A stretch of DNA of 64,000 bases, from the NCBI RefSeq assembly GCF_006171285.1, contig NZ_CP040889.1, positions 1,798,001 to 1,862,000 on the forward strand. The letters run 5' to 3'. The notes under the pieces were generated by a model. It was not told the DNA's origin, made no database searches, and worked only from the letters and a program-made list of their open reading frames with translations. The position numbers and the translations under genes were made by a program. The stretch comes from Leclercia adecarboxylata. Its GTDB lineage: Bacteria > Pseudomonadota > Gammaproteobacteria > Enterobacterales > Enterobacteriaceae. Positions 12,110 through 28,810 of the stretch are shown piece after piece; position 1 is the stretch's first letter; every line of letters starts with the position of its first letter.

Positions 12110-13134
12110 GCAATGGCCTCCACCGCATTCACTTCGCCATGATGGCCGATAAAGCGCACCTCTGGCTCCAGCCAGACATCAAATTTATCACCTACGCGCT
12201 GACGCACCTGATGAGCCAGCTGTACGACATCGTCGCTGGTCGCATTGTTTTCATTGATCAGTACTAGTGCCTGCTGGCGATGTACCGCCGCGCCGCCACA
12301 GGTTGTGCCTTTAAGCTGACACTGATCGATCAGCCAGCCCGCAGCCAGCTTGACGCTGCCGTCGGCCTGGGGATAGTGCGGTGCATTCGGCCACTGTGCG
12401 ATTAAGGCATCAGCTTTTTCGCCGGAGATCACCGGGTTTTTAAAGAAACTCCCGGCATTGCCGTTCACTTTCGGGTCGGGCAGTTTACTCATGCGCATGT
12501 GGCAAACCGAATCGAAAATGTCTTTCGCAGTGACGGTTGCAGGGTCCAGCCGGGTGAGATCGCCGTAGGTGAGAACAGGCTGCCAGTTTTTTGTCAGGCG
12601 CAGGCCAACCGCGACGATGACATATTTATCCTGATACTCATGTTTGAAAATGCTGTCACGATAGCCAAAACGGCACTGTTCTGCGCTTAAACGCAGCGCG
12701 TTGCCCGTTGCAAGCTCGATGCAATCGACATAGTCGCAGACGTGTTTGAGTTCGATGCCATAGGCACCTATGTTCTGAATAGGAGATGAACCCGCGCAAC
12801 CGGGGATCAGGGCGAGGTTTTCCAGCCCCGGCATGTTGTTTTCAAGGGTAAACTGCACCAGGTTATGCCAGTTCTCTCCGGCGCCCACGTGCAGACGCCA
12901 GCAATCCTGCGTCTCTTCAACCTCGATCCCGCTGATGCGGTTAACGATCACTGTGCCAGAAAAGTCTTCCAGAAAAAGAACGTTGCTGCCTTCGCCCAGA
13001 ATAAGAACAGGCTGTTGGTGTTGCGTCGCGTGATTCCATGCGGCCAGCAGTTGCTGCGCATCGTCGGCCCGCACGATCTGTCGGGCATTTCGGTCAATAC
13101 CGAAGGTATTCCAGGGCTTAAGGGAGTGATTCAT
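12106..13134 (-). CDS. murB: UDP-N-acetylenolpyruvoylglucosamine reductase MurB
   Basis: This cytoplasmic flavoenzyme performs the NADPH-dependent reduction that forms UDP-N-acetylmuramic acid for peptidoglycan. Its length, 342 residues, equals that of the E. coli type I MurB. The FAD-binding GEGSN segment starts at residue 47, the proton donor Ser229 sits in NAGSFFKNP, and Glu325 lies in EPEVRFIG. The gene follows the 5S rRNA gene and the rRNA terminator, as beside rrnB in E. coli, and shares a transcript with birA. Confidence 0.96.
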   Translation of the reverse strand: MNHSLKPWNTFGIDRNARQIVRADDAQQLLAAWNHATQHQQPVLILGEGSNVLFLEDFSGTVIVNRISGIEVEETQDCWRLHVGAGENWHNLVQFTLENNMPGLENLALIPGCAGSSPIQNIGAYGIELKHVCDYVDCIELATGNALRLSAEQCRFGYRDSIFKHEYQDKYVIVAVGLRLTKNWQPVLTYGDLTRLDPATVTAKDIFDSVCHMRMSKLPDPKVNGNAGSFFKNPVISGEKADALIAQWPNAPHYPQADGSVKLAAGWLIDQCQLKGTTCGGAAVHRQQALVLINENNATSDDVVQLAHQVRQRVGDKFDVWLEPEVRFIGHHGEVNAVEAIA

Positions 13135-13211
13135 AGAGGCTATCCAGATGCAAAAACCGGGATAGTTTACCCCATCGGGGGATCTTTGTCGGCTGGAATC
13201 GGGACATGTAG

Positions 13212-13239
13212 GCCGGGTAAGGTGGAGCCGCCACCCGGC
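13212..13239. repeat. REP unit between rRNA operon and murB
   Basis: A single imperfect palindrome, GCCGGGTAAGG...CCACCCGGC, sits between the rRNA terminator and the murB start and may insulate the two transcripts. Confidence 0.75.
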
Positions 13240-13254
13240 TTTTTCGCGTATACG

Positions 13255-13287
13255 GCAAAAAACCCCGTACCTTGCGGTACGGGGTTT
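13255..13287 (-). terminator. rRNA operon terminator
   Basis: The 11-bp perfect stem AACCCCGTACC (13261-13271) with GGTACGGGGTT (13276-13286) has a tetraloop and, on the minus strand, runs into a T-tract. It lies 10 bp past the 5S gene and is a classical factor-independent terminator. Confidence 0.92.
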
Positions 13288-13296
13288 CTTTAATTG

Positions 13297-13416
13297 ATGC
13301 CTGGCAGTTCCCTACTCTCGCATGGGGAGACCCCACACTACCATCGGCGCTACGGCGTTTCACTTCTGAGTTCGGCATGGGGTCAGGTGGGACCACCGCG
13401 CTACAGCCGCCAGGCA
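13297..13416 (-). rRNA. rrf: 5S ribosomal RNA
   Basis: This is the 120-nt 5S rRNA gene. The terminal helix sequences TGCCTGGC and GCCAGGCA mark both ends, and the body matches E. coli 5S nearly base for base. It is a single copy at the end of the operon. Confidence 0.97.
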
Positions 13417-13479
13417 AATTCTGTAATCTGTATCAGCTGAAAATCATCTCAAATCCACCGAAACAGCTTCGGCGTTGTA

Positions 13480-16381
<2,902 letters not shown>

Positions 16382-16503
16382 TCACAACCCGAAGCTGTTT
16401 CACTTCGCGTTGTGAAAATTTGAAGACTCGAACACACTTTCCATCTGTTCCTGTTACGGAGAACAGACACAGTGTGTCGTTTCAATTTTCAGCTTGATCC
16501 AGA

Positions 16504-16516
16504 TTTTTAAAGAGCA
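16504..16516 (-). promoter_or_regulatory. spacer boxA antitermination element
   Basis: On the minus strand the sequence TGCTCTTTAAAAA lies between the tRNA and 23S genes, matching rRNA boxA. It reloads NusB/NusE antitermination factors before 23S transcription. Confidence 0.75.
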
Positions 16517-16589
16517 AATATCTCAAACGTGACTCTGAAGTCAGTTTTGAGATACTGATTGGTTGTGCCTTTCACTCACACCCAGCAAG

Positions 16590-16664
16590 TGGCGTCCCCT
16601 AGGGGATTCGAACCCCTGTTGCCGCCGTGAAAGGGCGGAGTCCTAACCGCTAGACGAAGGGGAC
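16590..16664 (-). tRNA. gltT: tRNA-Glu (anticodon TTC)
   Basis: This 75-nt tRNA lies in the 16S-23S spacer. It begins GTCCCCTTCG, ends with an encoded CCA, and carries the TTC anticodon at 16629-16631. The acceptor stem, the GTTCGAATC T-loop and the anticodon stem all pair. A single tRNA-Glu spacer is the type found in E. coli rrnB, C, E and G; rrnA and rrnD carry Ile and Ala tRNAs. Confidence 0.96.
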
Positions 16665-16751
16665 ACGATGTGTCACGACTTCGCAGCCGTCTTGCTCGTT
16701 ACTTTTCATCAGACAATCTGTGTGAGCACTACAAAGGCAGGTTCTTTAAGG

Positions 16752-18293
<1,542 letters not shown>

Positions 18294-18425
18294 AAGTTTG
18301 ATGCTCGTGAATTAAACTTCGTAATGAATTACGTATGTTCACTCAGAGACTTGGTATTCATTTATTGTCTTGCGACATTAAGAATCCATGTCACTTTGAG
18401 TGCCCACACAGATTGTCTGATAAAT

Positions 18426-18437
18426 TGTTAAAGAGCA
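18426..18437 (-). promoter_or_regulatory. leader boxA antitermination element
   Basis: TGCTCTTTAACA on the minus strand, in the leader between P2 and the 16S gene, is the canonical rRNA boxA recognised by NusB-NusE. Confidence 0.88.
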
Positions 18438-18474
18438 GTGCCGCTTCGCTTTTTCGCTGCGGCGCGGGGTGTGC

Positions 18475-18502
18475 ATATTACGCTTTCCCGCCTCAGAGTC
18501 AA
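18475..18502 (-). promoter_or_regulatory. rRNA promoter P2
   Basis: On the minus strand, TTGACT (18497-18502), a 16-bp spacer and TAATAT (18475-18480) match the E. coli rrn P2 promoter in sequence and position, about 120 bp downstream of P1. Confidence 0.85.
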
Positions 18503-18592
18503 GCAATTATTTTTGCTTTTCTCCGTGAGGTTCTTATCGAACCCCGCTGACCCGGCGGCTTGTTTGCCGTTGTTCCGTGTCAGTGGAGGCGC

Positions 18593-18640
18593 ATTATAGG
18601 GAGTTATCTGACGGTGACAAGCATAAATCTTAAAAAGTTT
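18593..18640 (-). promoter_or_regulatory. rRNA promoter P1 with UP element
   Basis: On the minus strand TTGTCA (18615-18620), a 16-bp spacer and TATAAT (18593-18598) are followed by the GCGCC discriminator typical of ppGpp/DksA-controlled rrn P1. An A/T-tract UP element lies just upstream (18621-18640). The rest of 18294-18672 is the leader and P2; I see no gene in it. Confidence 0.92.
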
Positions 18641-18672
18641 TCCGTTCGCTTACTTTTCGTCCTTTACGTTTA

Positions 18673-19215
18673 TTAAAGCCGCGATGTGCGGGTTAATTGC
18701 GCAATTTCCCGGGCGAAACTGGCGACCTGCGACCAGTCGGTGTAGACCACTTCTTTACGGGTATCCGTTTCGCCGCCGGTCATCTTCATAATAAGACGGA
18801 TCATAAAGCGATCGTACCAGCGATAGCGTGGGTAACGCAGGGCACCGGCAAAGACAGCGCAGGCAACTGGCTTCCAGGGGGAGCTCAGCAAAAACTTGCG
18901 CGTATAGCTATTGGTCTGCGGCGTACGCTTTTCCGCTTTACGTGCCACCAGGTTCACCGAGTAGAAAGCGCCCGGCAGGCTGTTCAGCGTTGCCGTATGT
19001 TTTTTCACAAAGCGATCCACCGCCGGATGGAAATGGCCATAACGAATTGAGGCGCCGATCACCACGCGGTCATACTCCTGCCACGCAATCTCTTCGGTGC
19101 GGTTCAGATTGATGACATCTGAATAGATACCCTGCTCTTTTAACTCCGAAGCCAGAAAGGCGGCAATCTCCCGCGTCTGCCCGTCGCGCGTTGAAAATAG
19201 AATTAATGTTTTCAT
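18673..19215 (-). CDS. hemG: protoporphyrinogen oxidase HemG (menaquinone-dependent)
   Basis: This is a flavodoxin-fold FMN enzyme, 180 residues (E. coli 181), that oxidises protoporphyrinogen IX to protoporphyrin IX late in haem synthesis and passes electrons to quinones. The N-terminal phosphate-binding loop is [12 protein letters not shown] long-chain insert with the basic segment RKAEKRTPQ, typical of HemG, follows near residue 92. It is the last gene of the pepQ-yigZ-trkH-hemG run, 11 bp after trkH. The rRNA P1 region begins immediately beyond it, as at E. coli rrnA. Confidence 0.95.
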   Translation of the reverse strand: MKTLILFSTRDGQTREIAAFLASELKEQGIYSDVINLNRTEEIAWQEYDRVVIGASIRYGHFHPAVDRFVKKHTATLNSLPGAFYSVNLVARKAEKRTPQTNSYTRKFLLSSPWKPVACAVFAGALRYPRYRWYDRFMIRLIMKMTGGETDTRKEVVYTDWSQVASFAREIAQLTRTSRL

Positions 19216-19226
19216 AAACGGTTCCC

Positions 19227-20678
19227 TTATTCGCGCCAGAATGTTGGTGTAAAGAGGACCAACAGCGTAAAGACCTCAAGACGTCCGAACAGCATGTTAG
19301 CAATCAGGATCCACTTCGCGACTGGATTCATGCTGGCAAAGTTATCTGCAACCACGCCAAGGCCTGGTCCCAGGTTGTTCAGTGTGGCGACAACGGAGGC
19401 AAACGCCGAGAAGTCATCGACGCCGGTCGCGATAATCGCCAGCATGCTGACAATAAAGACCAGCGCGTAGGCGGAGAAGAAGCCCCATACCGCTTCCAGA
19501 ATACGTTCCGGCAGCGCGCGGTTACCCAGCTTGATGCTGTAAACCGCATTCGGGTGGACCAGACGTTTCAGCTCGCGGTTCCCCTGTTTAAACAGCAGCA
19601 GGATGCGGATCACCTTCAGGCCACCACCCGTCGAACCGGCGCAGCCGCCGATGAAAGCCGAACAGAGCAGCAGGACAGGCAGGAAGAGCGGCCAGCGCGC
19701 AATACTGTCGGTGGTAAACCCTGCCGTGGTCGCCATCGACACGACCTGGAAGAACGCCTGGTTAAGAGTAGTGAGCGCCGAGTTATAGACATCGTGTAGC
19801 CACAACACCAGGGTACAGATAGCCACCAGCGTCAGCTGCACGCCGATAAACATGCGGAATTCCGGGTCGCGCCAGTACACCTTCAGATTACGGCCGCTTA
19901 ATAAAGAGAAGTGCAGGCCATAGTTACAGCCGGAGATCAGCAGGAAGACCGCAATAATGGTGTTGATCGTCGGGCTGTCAAAGTAGCCAACGCTGGCGTC
20001 ATGGGTAGAGAACCCGCCAATAGCGATGGTGGCAAAGCTATGGCCGATAGCATCAAAGGCGGGCATCCCGGCGAACCACAGCGCCAGCGCGCAGGCCACC
20101 GTCAGCAATACATAGATAAGCCATAACGTTTTGGCCGTCTCGGCAATACGCGGGCGCATTTTGTTATCTTTCAGCGGCCCCGGCATCTCGGCACGATAGA
20201 GCTGCATCCCCCCGACGCCCAGTATGGGCAGGATAGCCACGGCCAATACGATGATCCCCATACCGCCGAACCACTGCAGCATCTGCCGGTAGAAGAGGAT
20301 GGCATGGGGTAACGAGTCCAGCCCCACCAGCGTCGTGGCCCCGGTTGTTGTCAGGCCAGAGAAGGATTCAAAAAACGCATCCGTAACGCTCAGGTTGGGT
20401 TGTTCGGAGAAGATAAAGGGCAGCGAACCCACGCTTCCCAGTACGGTCCAGAACAGCACCACGATAAGGAAACCTTCGCGGGATTTCAGCTCCCCTTTCT
20501 GACGACGGTTAGGCCACCACAGCAGGGAACCAATCATCAGCGCGACAAAAAAGGTCTGCGTAAAGGCGCGGCCCGCACCATCCCGATAAATAAGCGCCAC
20601 CAGTCCAGGGAGGATCATCGTCCCGGAAAAAAGTATGACCAGCAATCCAACGATTCGGGTTATGGCACGAAAATGCAT
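19227..20678 (-). CDS. trkH: Trk potassium transport subunit TrkH
   Basis: TrkH is the inner-membrane ion-conducting subunit of the low-affinity Trk K+ uptake system, gated by TrkA. It has 483 residues, the same length as E. coli TrkH. Four pore-loop repeats can be seen, around [24 protein letters not shown] and LNNLGPGLG, which build the selectivity filter. The gene lies 40 bp after yigZ and 11 bp before hemG. A Gly-rich GSTGGGLK stretch in the second half contributes to the intracellular gate region. Confidence 0.96.
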   Translation of the reverse strand: MHFRAITRIVGLLVILFSGTMILPGLVALIYRDGAGRAFTQTFFVALMIGSLLWWPNRRQKGELKSREGFLIVVLFWTVLGSVGSLPFIFSEQPNLSVTDAFFESFSGLTTTGATTLVGLDSLPHAILFYRQMLQWFGGMGIIVLAVAILPILGVGGMQLYRAEMPGPLKDNKMRPRIAETAKTLWLIYVLLTVACALALWFAGMPAFDAIGHSFATIAIGGFSTHDASVGYFDSPTINTIIAVFLLISGCNYGLHFSLLSGRNLKVYWRDPEFRMFIGVQLTLVAICTLVLWLHDVYNSALTTLNQAFFQVVSMATTAGFTTDSIARWPLFLPVLLLCSAFIGGCAGSTGGGLKVIRILLLFKQGNRELKRLVHPNAVYSIKLGNRALPERILEAVWGFFSAYALVFIVSMLAIIATGVDDFSAFASVVATLNNLGPGLGVVADNFASMNPVAKWILIANMLFGRLEVFTLLVLFTPTFWRE

Positions 20679-20718
20679 CTCTGCCGCTTCCTTAGGTATT
20701 CAAAAAGTAAGGTGGGGA

Positions 20719-21333
20719 TTATTCTTCAATCGGCCGTAATTGCAACGAACCACGACTAAAATCAGCCAGTTTTGCTGAGAATGCCGGAAGCGACGCCTGG
20801 GGTAGCGCCACCCGCAATTGCACCATCGCCTGGTAATCACTGTGCACGATCAGGCCCTGATACTGCTTCAGCAACGCTTCGATGCCGGATAACTGGGCGT
20901 AATCGCACAATAAAGTATATTCGGTAAGTGGTGTTTTGCGGAGGGTAGTCAGATGATTCAGCGCCTGCTGGACCCCACCGCCATAGGCCTTGACCAGCCC
21001 GCCCGTTCCTAACAGTACGCCGCCGTAGTATCGCACCACGACGGCGGTGATTTCGCCAACGCCGCTGCCCATTAGCTGAGAGAGCATGGGTTTGCCCGCC
21101 GTGCCCGCCGGTTCACCATCATCCGAGAAGCCGAGTTTTTGCGAGTCGTCAGGCGGCCCGGCCACCCACGCCACACAGTGGTGGCGGGCGTCAGGATGTT
21201 CCGCGCGTACCGACTCAACAAAGGCTTTTGCCGCCTCCACGCCGTCGGTATGGGCCAACAGCGTGATAAAACGACTTTTCTTGATCTCTTCCGTAAAGGT
21301 GACCGGCGCTGCCGGTATGAGCCAGCTTTCCAT
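20719..21333 (-). CDS. yigZ: IMPACT-family protein YigZ
   Basis: This 204-residue cytoplasmic protein of the UPF0029/IMPACT family is collinear with E. coli YigZ. The N-terminal domain carries the IMPACT signature (KSRFITLLAH, then DDGEPAGTAGKPML near residues 75-90). The C-terminal ferredoxin-like domain resembles EF-G domain V, suggesting ribosome or RNA contact. Its function is not established. The ATG overlaps the last base of the pepQ stop codon, so the two are translationally coupled. Confidence 0.9.
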   Translation of the reverse strand: MESWLIPAAPVTFTEEIKKSRFITLLAHTDGVEAAKAFVESVRAEHPDARHHCVAWVAGPPDDSQKLGFSDDGEPAGTAGKPMLSQLMGSGVGEITAVVVRYYGGVLLGTGGLVKAYGGGVQQALNHLTTLRKTPLTEYTLLCDYAQLSGIEALLKQYQGLIVHSDYQAMVQLRVALPQASLPAFSAKLADFSRGSLQLRPIEE

Positions 21334-22664
21334 TACGCCAGCTTCAGGTCTCGCGTCATGTTTTCAGTACCGTTTTCGTGGATCACCACGTTATCTTCGA
21401 TACGGATCCCGCCAAACGGCTTCAGCGCTTCAATTTTCTGCCAGTTGAAGTGTTTGCTGAACTGCCCTTCACGCCACGGTGCCAGCAGCGACTCAATAAA
21501 GTAGATGCCCGGCTCGATGGTCAGCACCATGCGCGGCTGCAGGATGCGCGTACAGCGCAGGTACGGATATTTGGACGGCGCTGCCAGATGCGTACCGGTG
21601 TCATCCTGCATAAAGCCTGCGGTGTCGTGTACCTGCAAACCCAACGGGTGACCGATGCCGTGCGGCATAAATGGCCCGGTCAGGTCGTTTTCCACCATCG
21701 CCTCTTCGCTCATATCGCTGACGATCTGGTGCTTGCGCAGCAGTTTGGCAATGCGCTGATGGAACTGGACATGGTAATCCACGTAGCTTACGCCCGCCTT
21801 CATGGTAGCGATGAGGGCCAACTGCTCGTCGTTCACGTCTTTGATAAGCGCAGCGAACTCGGTGTCGCTGTTTCCGGCCCAGGTACGGGTGAGGTCAGCG
21901 GCGTAGCCGTTATATTCCGCACCGGCATCCAGCAGGAAGCTGCGCATTTCGGACGGCGCGCGGTGATCGAGTTTGGTGTAGTGCAGTACCGCCGCGTGCT
22001 CGTTCAGCGCCACGATGTTGCTGTAAGGAACGTCGGTATCACGATGGCCGGTGGCCGTCAGGTAGGCCTGGTTAATATCAAACTCGCTCATGCCGGACAG
22101 GAAGGCTTCATGGGCCGCTCGATGGCCGTTCACCGCGGTTTTTTGCGCTTCACGCATGCACGCCAGTTCATAGTCGGTCTTATAAGAGCGGTAGTAATGC
22201 AGATAGTCGATAACGCCTTTCGGGTTGATGTTATCCGCAGCGATCTCCAGACCGCGCGCGCGTTCAGGCACCGGGCCGATATAGGCGATGTTGCCGCGTG
22301 CTGCAGGTAACTGGCTGCCAATGCCGTCAGCTTTCGGCAGGGCAATCACCTCGACTTCATCCGTCCAGAAGGAGGTCGGCAGCGGTTCCACGTTGTGCCA
22401 GTAATCCACCGGCAGGTAGAACCACAGTTTCGGCTTGTTCACGCCATCCACCAGCAACCAGCAGTTGGGAACCTGCGTAACCGGCACCCAGGCTTTAAAT
22501 TGCGGGTTCACCTTGAAGGGATAAGCATGATCGTCGAGGAAGACATTGAACAGCTCGCCGGAGTGGATAAGTAGGGCATCCAGCTTAAAGCGAGCCAGTA
22601 CGTCGCGGGTACGTTCCTGTAAGGTAACAATATGATTTTTGTAGAGCGCGGCCAGTGAGTCCAT
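21333..22664 (-). CDS. pepQ: Xaa-Pro dipeptidase PepQ
   Basis: PepQ is a cytoplasmic M24 metallopeptidase that cleaves dipeptides with C-terminal proline; E. coli PepQ also hydrolyses some organophosphates. The ATG at 22662-22664 gives 443 residues, equal to E. coli, and is preferred over an upstream in-frame start with no family match. The pita-bread fold metal sites are present: [16 protein letters not shown] for the two Asp ligands, [10 protein letters not shown] for the His, and IEPGIYF for a Glu. It is divergent from fadB. Confidence 0.95.
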   Translation of the reverse strand: MDSLAALYKNHIVTLQERTRDVLARFKLDALLIHSGELFNVFLDDHAYPFKVNPQFKAWVPVTQVPNCWLLVDGVNKPKLWFYLPVDYWHNVEPLPTSFWTDEVEVIALPKADGIGSQLPAARGNIAYIGPVPERARGLEIAADNINPKGVIDYLHYYRSYKTDYELACMREAQKTAVNGHRAAHEAFLSGMSEFDINQAYLTATGHRDTDVPYSNIVALNEHAAVLHYTKLDHRAPSEMRSFLLDAGAEYNGYAADLTRTWAGNSDTEFAALIKDVNDEQLALIATMKAGVSYVDYHVQFHQRIAKLLRKHQIVSDMSEEAMVENDLTGPFMPHGIGHPLGLQVHDTAGFMQDDTGTHLAAPSKYPYLRCTRILQPRMVLTIEPGIYFIESLLAPWREGQFSKHFNWQKIEALKPFGGIRIEDNVVIHENGTENMTRDLKLA

Positions 22665-22808
22665 CATTATTCCTTTCGTTTTGACCTCAAGTCTCCGCAT
22701 CTTAGCACACCTCAGAAAGGCTGCGTGATCTTCACCGAGCGTGATCGGGCCTACAATTATTTAATGACTAATTTGCATTTCATTAACACAAAACCCACAC
22801 TCCGATTC

Positions 22809-22825
22809 ATCTGGTATGACCAGAT
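22809..22825 (+). promoter_or_regulatory. FadR operator of fadBA
   Basis: ATCTGGTATGACCAGAT is a 17-bp palindrome that differs from the E. coli fadBA FadR site at one base as I recall it. It lies 27 bp before the fadB start, where FadR blocks transcription until long-chain acyl-CoA releases it. Confidence 0.9.
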
Positions 22826-22851
22826 CCAATTGCTGGATTCAGGAGACTGAC

Positions 22852-25041
22852 ATGCTCTACAAAGGCGACACCCTGTACGTAGACTGGCTGGAAGGTGGCA
22901 TTGCCGAACTGGTATTCGACGCCCCCGGCTCAGTGAATAAGCTGGACACCGCAACCGTGGCCAGCCTTGGAAATGCTCTGGACGTTCTTGAAAAACAAAC
23001 CGATTTAAAAGGTCTGCTGCTGCGTTCCGAAAAAGCGGCATTTATCGTCGGCGCGGACATTACCGAATTCCTCTCGCTGTTCCTGGTGCCTCAGGAGCAG
23101 CTGAGCCAGTGGCTGCATTTCGCCAACAGCGTCTTTAACCGTCTGGAAGATCTCCCGGTCCCGACGATTTCCGCAGTCAATGGCTATGCGCTGGGCGGCG
23201 GCTGCGAATGCGTACTGGCCACCGATTACCGTCTGGCGACGCCGGATCTGCGCATCGGCCTGCCGGAAACCAAACTGGGCATTATGCCGGGCTTTGGCGG
23301 CTCGGTCCGTCTGCCGCGCCTGCTGGGTGCCGACAGCGCCCTTGAGATCATCGCCGCCGGTAAAGATGTCGGTGCCGATCAGGCGCTGAAGCTTGGTCTG
23401 GTTGATGGCGTGGTGAAGCCTGAAAAACTGCGCGAAGGGGCAGTGGCGATCCTGCGCCAGGCGATTAACGGCGATCTCGACTGGAAAGCGAAACGCCAGC
23501 CGAAACTGGAGCCACTGCACTTAAGTAAGATTGAAGCCACCATGAGCTTCACCATCGCCAAAGGCATGGTGATGCAGACGGCGGGTAAACACTATCCGGC
23601 GCCTGTTACGGCGGTGAAAACCATCGAAGCTGCCGCACGTCTGGGCCGTGACGAAGCACTGAAATTAGAAAATCAAAGTTTCGTCCCGCTGGCTCACACT
23701 AACGAAGCGCGTGCTCTGGTGGGTATTTTCCTCAACGACCAGTTCGTGAAGGGCAAAGCGAAGCAGCTCACCAAAAATGTCGAGACGCCAAAACAGGCCG
23801 CAGTGCTGGGCGCAGGCATCATGGGCGGCGGCATCGCATATCAGTCCGCCTGGAAAGGCGTGCCTGTAGTCATGAAAGATATCAACGACAAATCGCTGAC
23901 CCTGGGCATGACCGAAGCGGCCAAGCTGCTGAACAAACAGCTGGAACGCGGCAAGATTGACGGCCTGAAGCTCTCCGGGGTGATCTCCACCATCCATCCG
24001 ACCCTGGAATACAGCGGGTTCGATCGCGTGGACGTGGTTGTTGAAGCGGTCGTCGAAAACCCGAAAGTGAAAAAAGCGGTGCTGGCGGAAACAGAAGACA
24101 AGGTGCGCCCGGATACCGTGCTGGCGTCCAATACCTCGACTATTCCCATCGGCGAACTGGCCAGCGTCCTGAAGCGCCCGGAAAACTTCTGCGGGATGCA
24201 CTTCTTTAACCCGGTGCACCGCATGCCGCTGGTTGAAGTGATCCGCGGAGAGAAAACCTCCGATGCAACCATCGCCAAAGTGGTGGCGTGGGCCAGCAAG
24301 ATGGGCAAAACCCCGATTGTGGTTAACGACTGCCCGGGCTTCTTCGTCAACCGCGTGCTGTTCCCGTACTTTGCCGGTTTCAGCCAGCTGCTGCGCGACG
24401 GGGCTGACTTCCGCAAGATCGATAAAGTGATGGAAAAACAGTTTGGCTGGCCAATGGGCCCGGCCTATCTGCTGGACGTCGTCGGCATTGATACCGCCCA
24501 TCACGCCCAGGCGGTGATGGCGGCAGGTTTCCCGGAGCGGATGCAGAAAGATTATCGCGATGCTATCGACGCGCTCTTCGAATCCAGTCGCTACGGTCAG
24601 AAAAACGGCCTCGGCTTCTGGCGTTATAAAGAAGACAGCAAAGGCAAGCCGAAGAAAGAGGAAGACGCCACCGTGGATAGCCTGCTGGCAGACGTCAGCA
24701 ACGCGAAGCGCGATTTCAGCGACGAAGAGATCGTTGCCCGCATGATGATCCCGATGGTCAACGAAGTGGTGCGCTGTCTCGAAGAGGGCATTATCGCCAG
24801 CCCGGCGGAAGCCGATATGGCGCTGGTCTACGGCCTGGGCTTCCCTCCGTTCCACGGCGGCGCGTTCCGCTGGCTGGATACGCTCGGCAGCGCCCGCTAT
24901 CTGGATATGACGCAGCAGTACGAGCATCTCGGCCCGCTGTATCAGGCTCCGGAAGGTCTGCGTAATAAAGCGCGTCACAACGAAGCGTACTATCCCCCGG
25001 TTGAGCCTGCCCGTCCGGTTGGCGCACTGAAAACGGCTTAA
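22852..25041 (+). CDS. fadB: fatty acid oxidation complex alpha subunit FadB
   Basis: This is the multifunctional alpha subunit of the aerobic beta-oxidation complex, with enoyl-CoA hydratase, delta3-delta2 isomerase, 3-hydroxyacyl-CoA epimerase and L-3-hydroxyacyl-CoA dehydrogenase activities. Its length is 729 residues, as in E. coli. The N-terminal crotonase domain has the catalytic pair Glu119 and Glu139. The NAD-binding [11 protein letters not shown] starts near residue 320. The start at 22852 follows AGGAGAC and drops a short upstream extension. It forms an operon with fadA, 9 bp downstream. Confidence 0.97.
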   Translation: MLYKGDTLYVDWLEGGIAELVFDAPGSVNKLDTATVASLGNALDVLEKQTDLKGLLLRSEKAAFIVGADITEFLSLFLVPQEQLSQWLHFANSVFNRLEDLPVPTISAVNGYALGGGCECVLATDYRLATPDLRIGLPETKLGIMPGFGGSVRLPRLLGADSALEIIAAGKDVGADQALKLGLVDGVVKPEKLREGAVAILRQAINGDLDWKAKRQPKLEPLHLSKIEATMSFTIAKGMVMQTAGKHYPAPVTAVKTIEAAARLGRDEALKLENQSFVPLAHTNEARALVGIFLNDQFVKGKAKQLTKNVETPKQAAVLGAGIMGGGIAYQSAWKGVPVVMKDINDKSLTLGMTEAAKLLNKQLERGKIDGLKLSGVISTIHPTLEYSGFDRVDVVVEAVVENPKVKKAVLAETEDKVRPDTVLASNTSTIPIGELASVLKRPENFCGMHFFNPVHRMPLVEVIRGEKTSDATIAKVVAWASKMGKTPIVVNDCPGFFVNRVLFPYFAGFSQLLRDGADFRKIDKVMEKQFGWPMGPAYLLDVVGIDTAHHAQAVMAAGFPERMQKDYRDAIDALFESSRYGQKNGLGFWRYKEDSKGKPKKEEDATVDSLLADVSNAKRDFSDEEIVARMMIPMVNEVVRCLEEGIIASPAEADMALVYGLGFPPFHGGAFRWLDTLGSARYLDMTQQYEHLGPLYQAPEGLRNKARHNEAYYPPVEPARPVGALKTA

Positions 25042-26214
<1,173 letters not shown>

Positions 26215-26224
26215 TCGAAGAATA

Positions 26225-26349
26225 TTCCCCTAAATCATTCGCGTTGCATCGCGGCGGCAACTGCGCGAATCCCCGGGAACATAGTTAACTATGTGACCGG
26301 GGTGAGCAAAGGCAGCCAACAAAGAGGCAGCGTGAATGATGACGGGGAA
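26225..26349. repeat. ERIC element
   Basis: This 125-bp imperfect palindrome has the ERIC core, GCGAATCCCCGGGAACAT followed by a mirrored GTGACCGGGGTGAGC, corresponding to the two standard ERIC primer sites. The ends TTCCCC and GGGGAA are inverted. It lies in the 3' untranslated region of fadBA and would fold in the mRNA. Confidence 0.92.
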
Positions 26350-26363
26350 AGGTTTAGTTGCCG

Positions 26364-26394
26364 TTTTCCCGCCTGTCAGGGGCGGGTTTTTTTC
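26364..26394 (+). terminator. fadBA terminator
   Basis: The stem CCCGCC (26368-26373) with GGCGGG (26381-26386) is followed by seven T residues. It is a strong intrinsic terminator for the rightward fadBA transcript and abuts the end of the convergent fre gene. Confidence 0.9.
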
Positions 26395-26397
26395 GTC

Positions 26398-27099
26398 TCA
26401 AATAAACGCAAACGCGTCGCCAAACAGACGATCTTCACGCGCGCCACGCTCGTTGCAGAACAGGTCGCGGGCAATTTTCGCCATCTCGAAACGACCGGCA
26501 ATGTAGATATCGTGGTTTACCAGAGTGCCATGATCCTGCAGTACCGCCGTTAACACGGTGCCGCTGCGACCGCGCCAGCCCTCTTCAGGCTGCTCCACCA
26601 CTGGCTCAACGCGCAGGTTAGGATGGGTCACGCTCAGCGCTTCCAGCTCGGAGAGATCGTAAAGGTGCTTCGACTCACGGCCACCCCAGTAGATGGTGAT
26701 ATCGCGGTCCGGGTTACGCGCCAGCGCCGTCAGCAGGATGGAGCGTGCGTAGGAGAAACCGGTGCCGCCGGCAATCAGGATCAGCGGACGCTCTTCATCA
26801 TCGCGCAGCCAGGCTTCCCCGTGAGGGATATCAATCTCGATCTCGTTCTCTTTCAGAATGCGATCCATCACCGCCATCGCATACAGGTTGAGCTCTGACG
26901 CCCCAATGTGCAGCTCGATAAACTCTTGCTCGTCCGGCGTGGAGGCCATTGAGAAAGGACGCTTATCCCGCTCATCCATCACCACCATCAGATACTGGCC
27001 AGCGCGGAAGGAGAACGCCGATTCAGGTACTAAACGGACGCGATATACAGTGTCGGTGATAGCGTCTACCGAGGTCACTTTACAGCTTAAGGTTGTCAT
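26398..27099 (-). CDS. fre: NAD(P)H-flavin reductase Fre
   Basis: Fre is a cytoplasmic 233-residue flavin reductase that uses NAD(P)H to make free reduced flavins, which serve ribonucleotide reductase activation and iron release. It belongs to the ferredoxin-NADP reductase superfamily: the flavin-contacting RPFSMAST segment begins at Arg47, and the nicotinamide-binding [10 protein letters not shown] lies near residue 110. Length and sequence match E. coli Fre. It follows ubiD by 34 bp on the same strand and probably shares its transcript. Confidence 0.95.
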   Translation of the reverse strand: MTTLSCKVTSVDAITDTVYRVRLVPESAFSFRAGQYLMVVMDERDKRPFSMASTPDEQEFIELHIGASELNLYAMAVMDRILKENEIEIDIPHGEAWLRDDEERPLILIAGGTGFSYARSILLTALARNPDRDITIYWGGRESKHLYDLSELEALSVTHPNLRVEPVVEQPEEGWRGRSGTVLTAVLQDHGTLVNHDIYIAGRFEMAKIARDLFCNERGAREDRLFGDAFAFI

Positions 27100-27133
27100 T
27101 CGCTCTCTCTGTCAGTCGGTAAGTCTATGAGGC

Positions 27134-28627
27134 TTAACGGTCGGAATCCGGCGTACCGTTATTCATTATGGCCAGTTCATCCCAGATCGCGTCAATTCGC
27201 GCAGTCACCTCAGGATCCTTTTTGATCGGTCGACCCCATTCACGTTGGGTTTCGCCGGGCCATTTATTGGTGGCATCCAGTCCCATTTTTGAGCCAAGAC
27301 CGGAAACCGGCGAGGCAAAATCCAGGTAATCAATCGGCGTGTTTTCAACTAACACGGTATCGCGTGCCGGGTCCATACGGGTGGTGATGGCCCAGATAAC
27401 GTCATTCCAGTCACGGGCATTGACGTCATCATCGCAAACGATCACAAACTTGGTATACATAAACTGGCGCAGGAAAGACCATACGCCCATCATCACCCGT
27501 TTTGCGTGACCCGCGTACTGCTTCTTAATAGTCACCACCGCCAGGCGATAAGAGCATCCTTCCGGAGGCAGATAAAAATCAACAATTTCCGGGAACTGCT
27601 TTTGCAAAATAGGCACAAACACTTCGTTGAGCGCCACGCCGAGTACGGCAGGTTCATCCGGCGGACGTCCGGTGTAGGTGGAGTGGTAAATTGCATCTTC
27701 CCGCTGGGTAATGTGCGTCACGGTAAACACCGGGAAGTTGTCAATTTCATTGTAATAGCCGGTGTGGTCGCCATACGGCCCTTCCGGTGCCATCTCACCC
27801 GCCTCGATGTAGCCTTCGAGGACAATTTCGGCGCTGGCGGGCACTTCCAGATCGTTAGAAATGCACTTCACCACTTCGGTTTTGGTGCCGCGCAGTAACC
27901 CGGCAAAGGCGTATTCGGACAGCGTGTCCGGCACCGGCGTCACCGCGCCGAGGATGGTGGCCGGATCGGCACCCAGCGCTACGGATACCGGGAAGCGTTC
28001 GCCCGGATGCGCCGCACACCACTCCTGGAAATCAAGCGCGCCGCCGCGATGCGACAGCCAGCGCATGATAAGTTTGTTCTTGCCGATCAGCTGCTGACGG
28101 TAGATCCCGAGATTCTGGCGCTCTTTATGCGGACCGCGCGTCACGGTCAGACCCCAGGTGATCAGCGGGGCGGCGTCTTCGGGCCAGCACTGCATGATCG
28201 GAATACGCGTCAGATCGACCGCGTCGCCTTCCACAATTTTCTGCTGGCAGGGCGCGCCGCGCAGACGTTTGGTCGGCATGTTCAGCACCTGCTTAAACTG
28301 CGGCAGCTTATCAAAGAGATCGCGAAAACCTTTTGGCGGCTCAGGCTCTTTCAGAAAAGCCAGCAGCTTACCCACTTCACGCAACGCGCTGACATCCTCC
28401 TGGCCCATGCCCATCGCCACACGCTTTGGTGTGCCAAACAGGTTACAAAGCACCGGCATGGTGTAGCCTTTCGGGTTTTCAAACAGGAGCGCGGGCCCAC
28501 CGGCACGGAGGGTGCGGTCGGCAATCTCTGTCATCTCCAGATAAGGATCGACAGGAAGGGTAATACGTTTGAGTTCGCCCTGCTTTTCCAGCAGTTCCAG
28601 GAAGTCGCGTAGATCGTTGTATTTCAT
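27134..28627 (-). CDS. ubiD: prenyl-FMN-dependent 4-hydroxy-3-polyprenylbenzoate decarboxylase UbiD
   Basis: UbiD decarboxylates 4-hydroxy-3-octaprenylbenzoate in ubiquinone synthesis, using prenylated FMN from UbiX. The protein is 497 residues from the ATG at 28625-28627 and collinear with E. coli UbiD. An in-frame TTG four codons upstream (28639) lies just after an AGAGAGAG purine run and is a real alternative, since E. coli UbiD also has a short extension before MKYNDL. The C-terminus is a few residues longer than in E. coli. It is divergent from rfaH. Confidence 0.95.
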   Translation of the reverse strand: MKYNDLRDFLELLEKQGELKRITLPVDPYLEMTEIADRTLRAGGPALLFENPKGYTMPVLCNLFGTPKRVAMGMGQEDVSALREVGKLLAFLKEPEPPKGFRDLFDKLPQFKQVLNMPTKRLRGAPCQQKIVEGDAVDLTRIPIMQCWPEDAAPLITWGLTVTRGPHKERQNLGIYRQQLIGKNKLIMRWLSHRGGALDFQEWCAAHPGERFPVSVALGADPATILGAVTPVPDTLSEYAFAGLLRGTKTEVVKCISNDLEVPASAEIVLEGYIEAGEMAPEGPYGDHTGYYNEIDNFPVFTVTHITQREDAIYHSTYTGRPPDEPAVLGVALNEVFVPILQKQFPEIVDFYLPPEGCSYRLAVVTIKKQYAGHAKRVMMGVWSFLRQFMYTKFVIVCDDDVNARDWNDVIWAITTRMDPARDTVLVENTPIDYLDFASPVSGLGSKMGLDATNKWPGETQREWGRPIKKDPEVTARIDAIWDELAIMNNGTPDSDR

Positions 28628-28810
28628 GCAGTTAGTCAAGCTCTCTCTGTAAGCGTTTCATTATACGGCGTAAGACTGCGTGATGCTGTATTTTTGTTAA
28701 ATTAGCGTGAAGATTCATGCCTTCTTCTGCGTACTGCCATTATAATCAGCTTAGCGATCCCGCCAGGGTTTTGATATGCTTGCCGGCATAACAAGCGGAA
28801 AAGAGTCATT

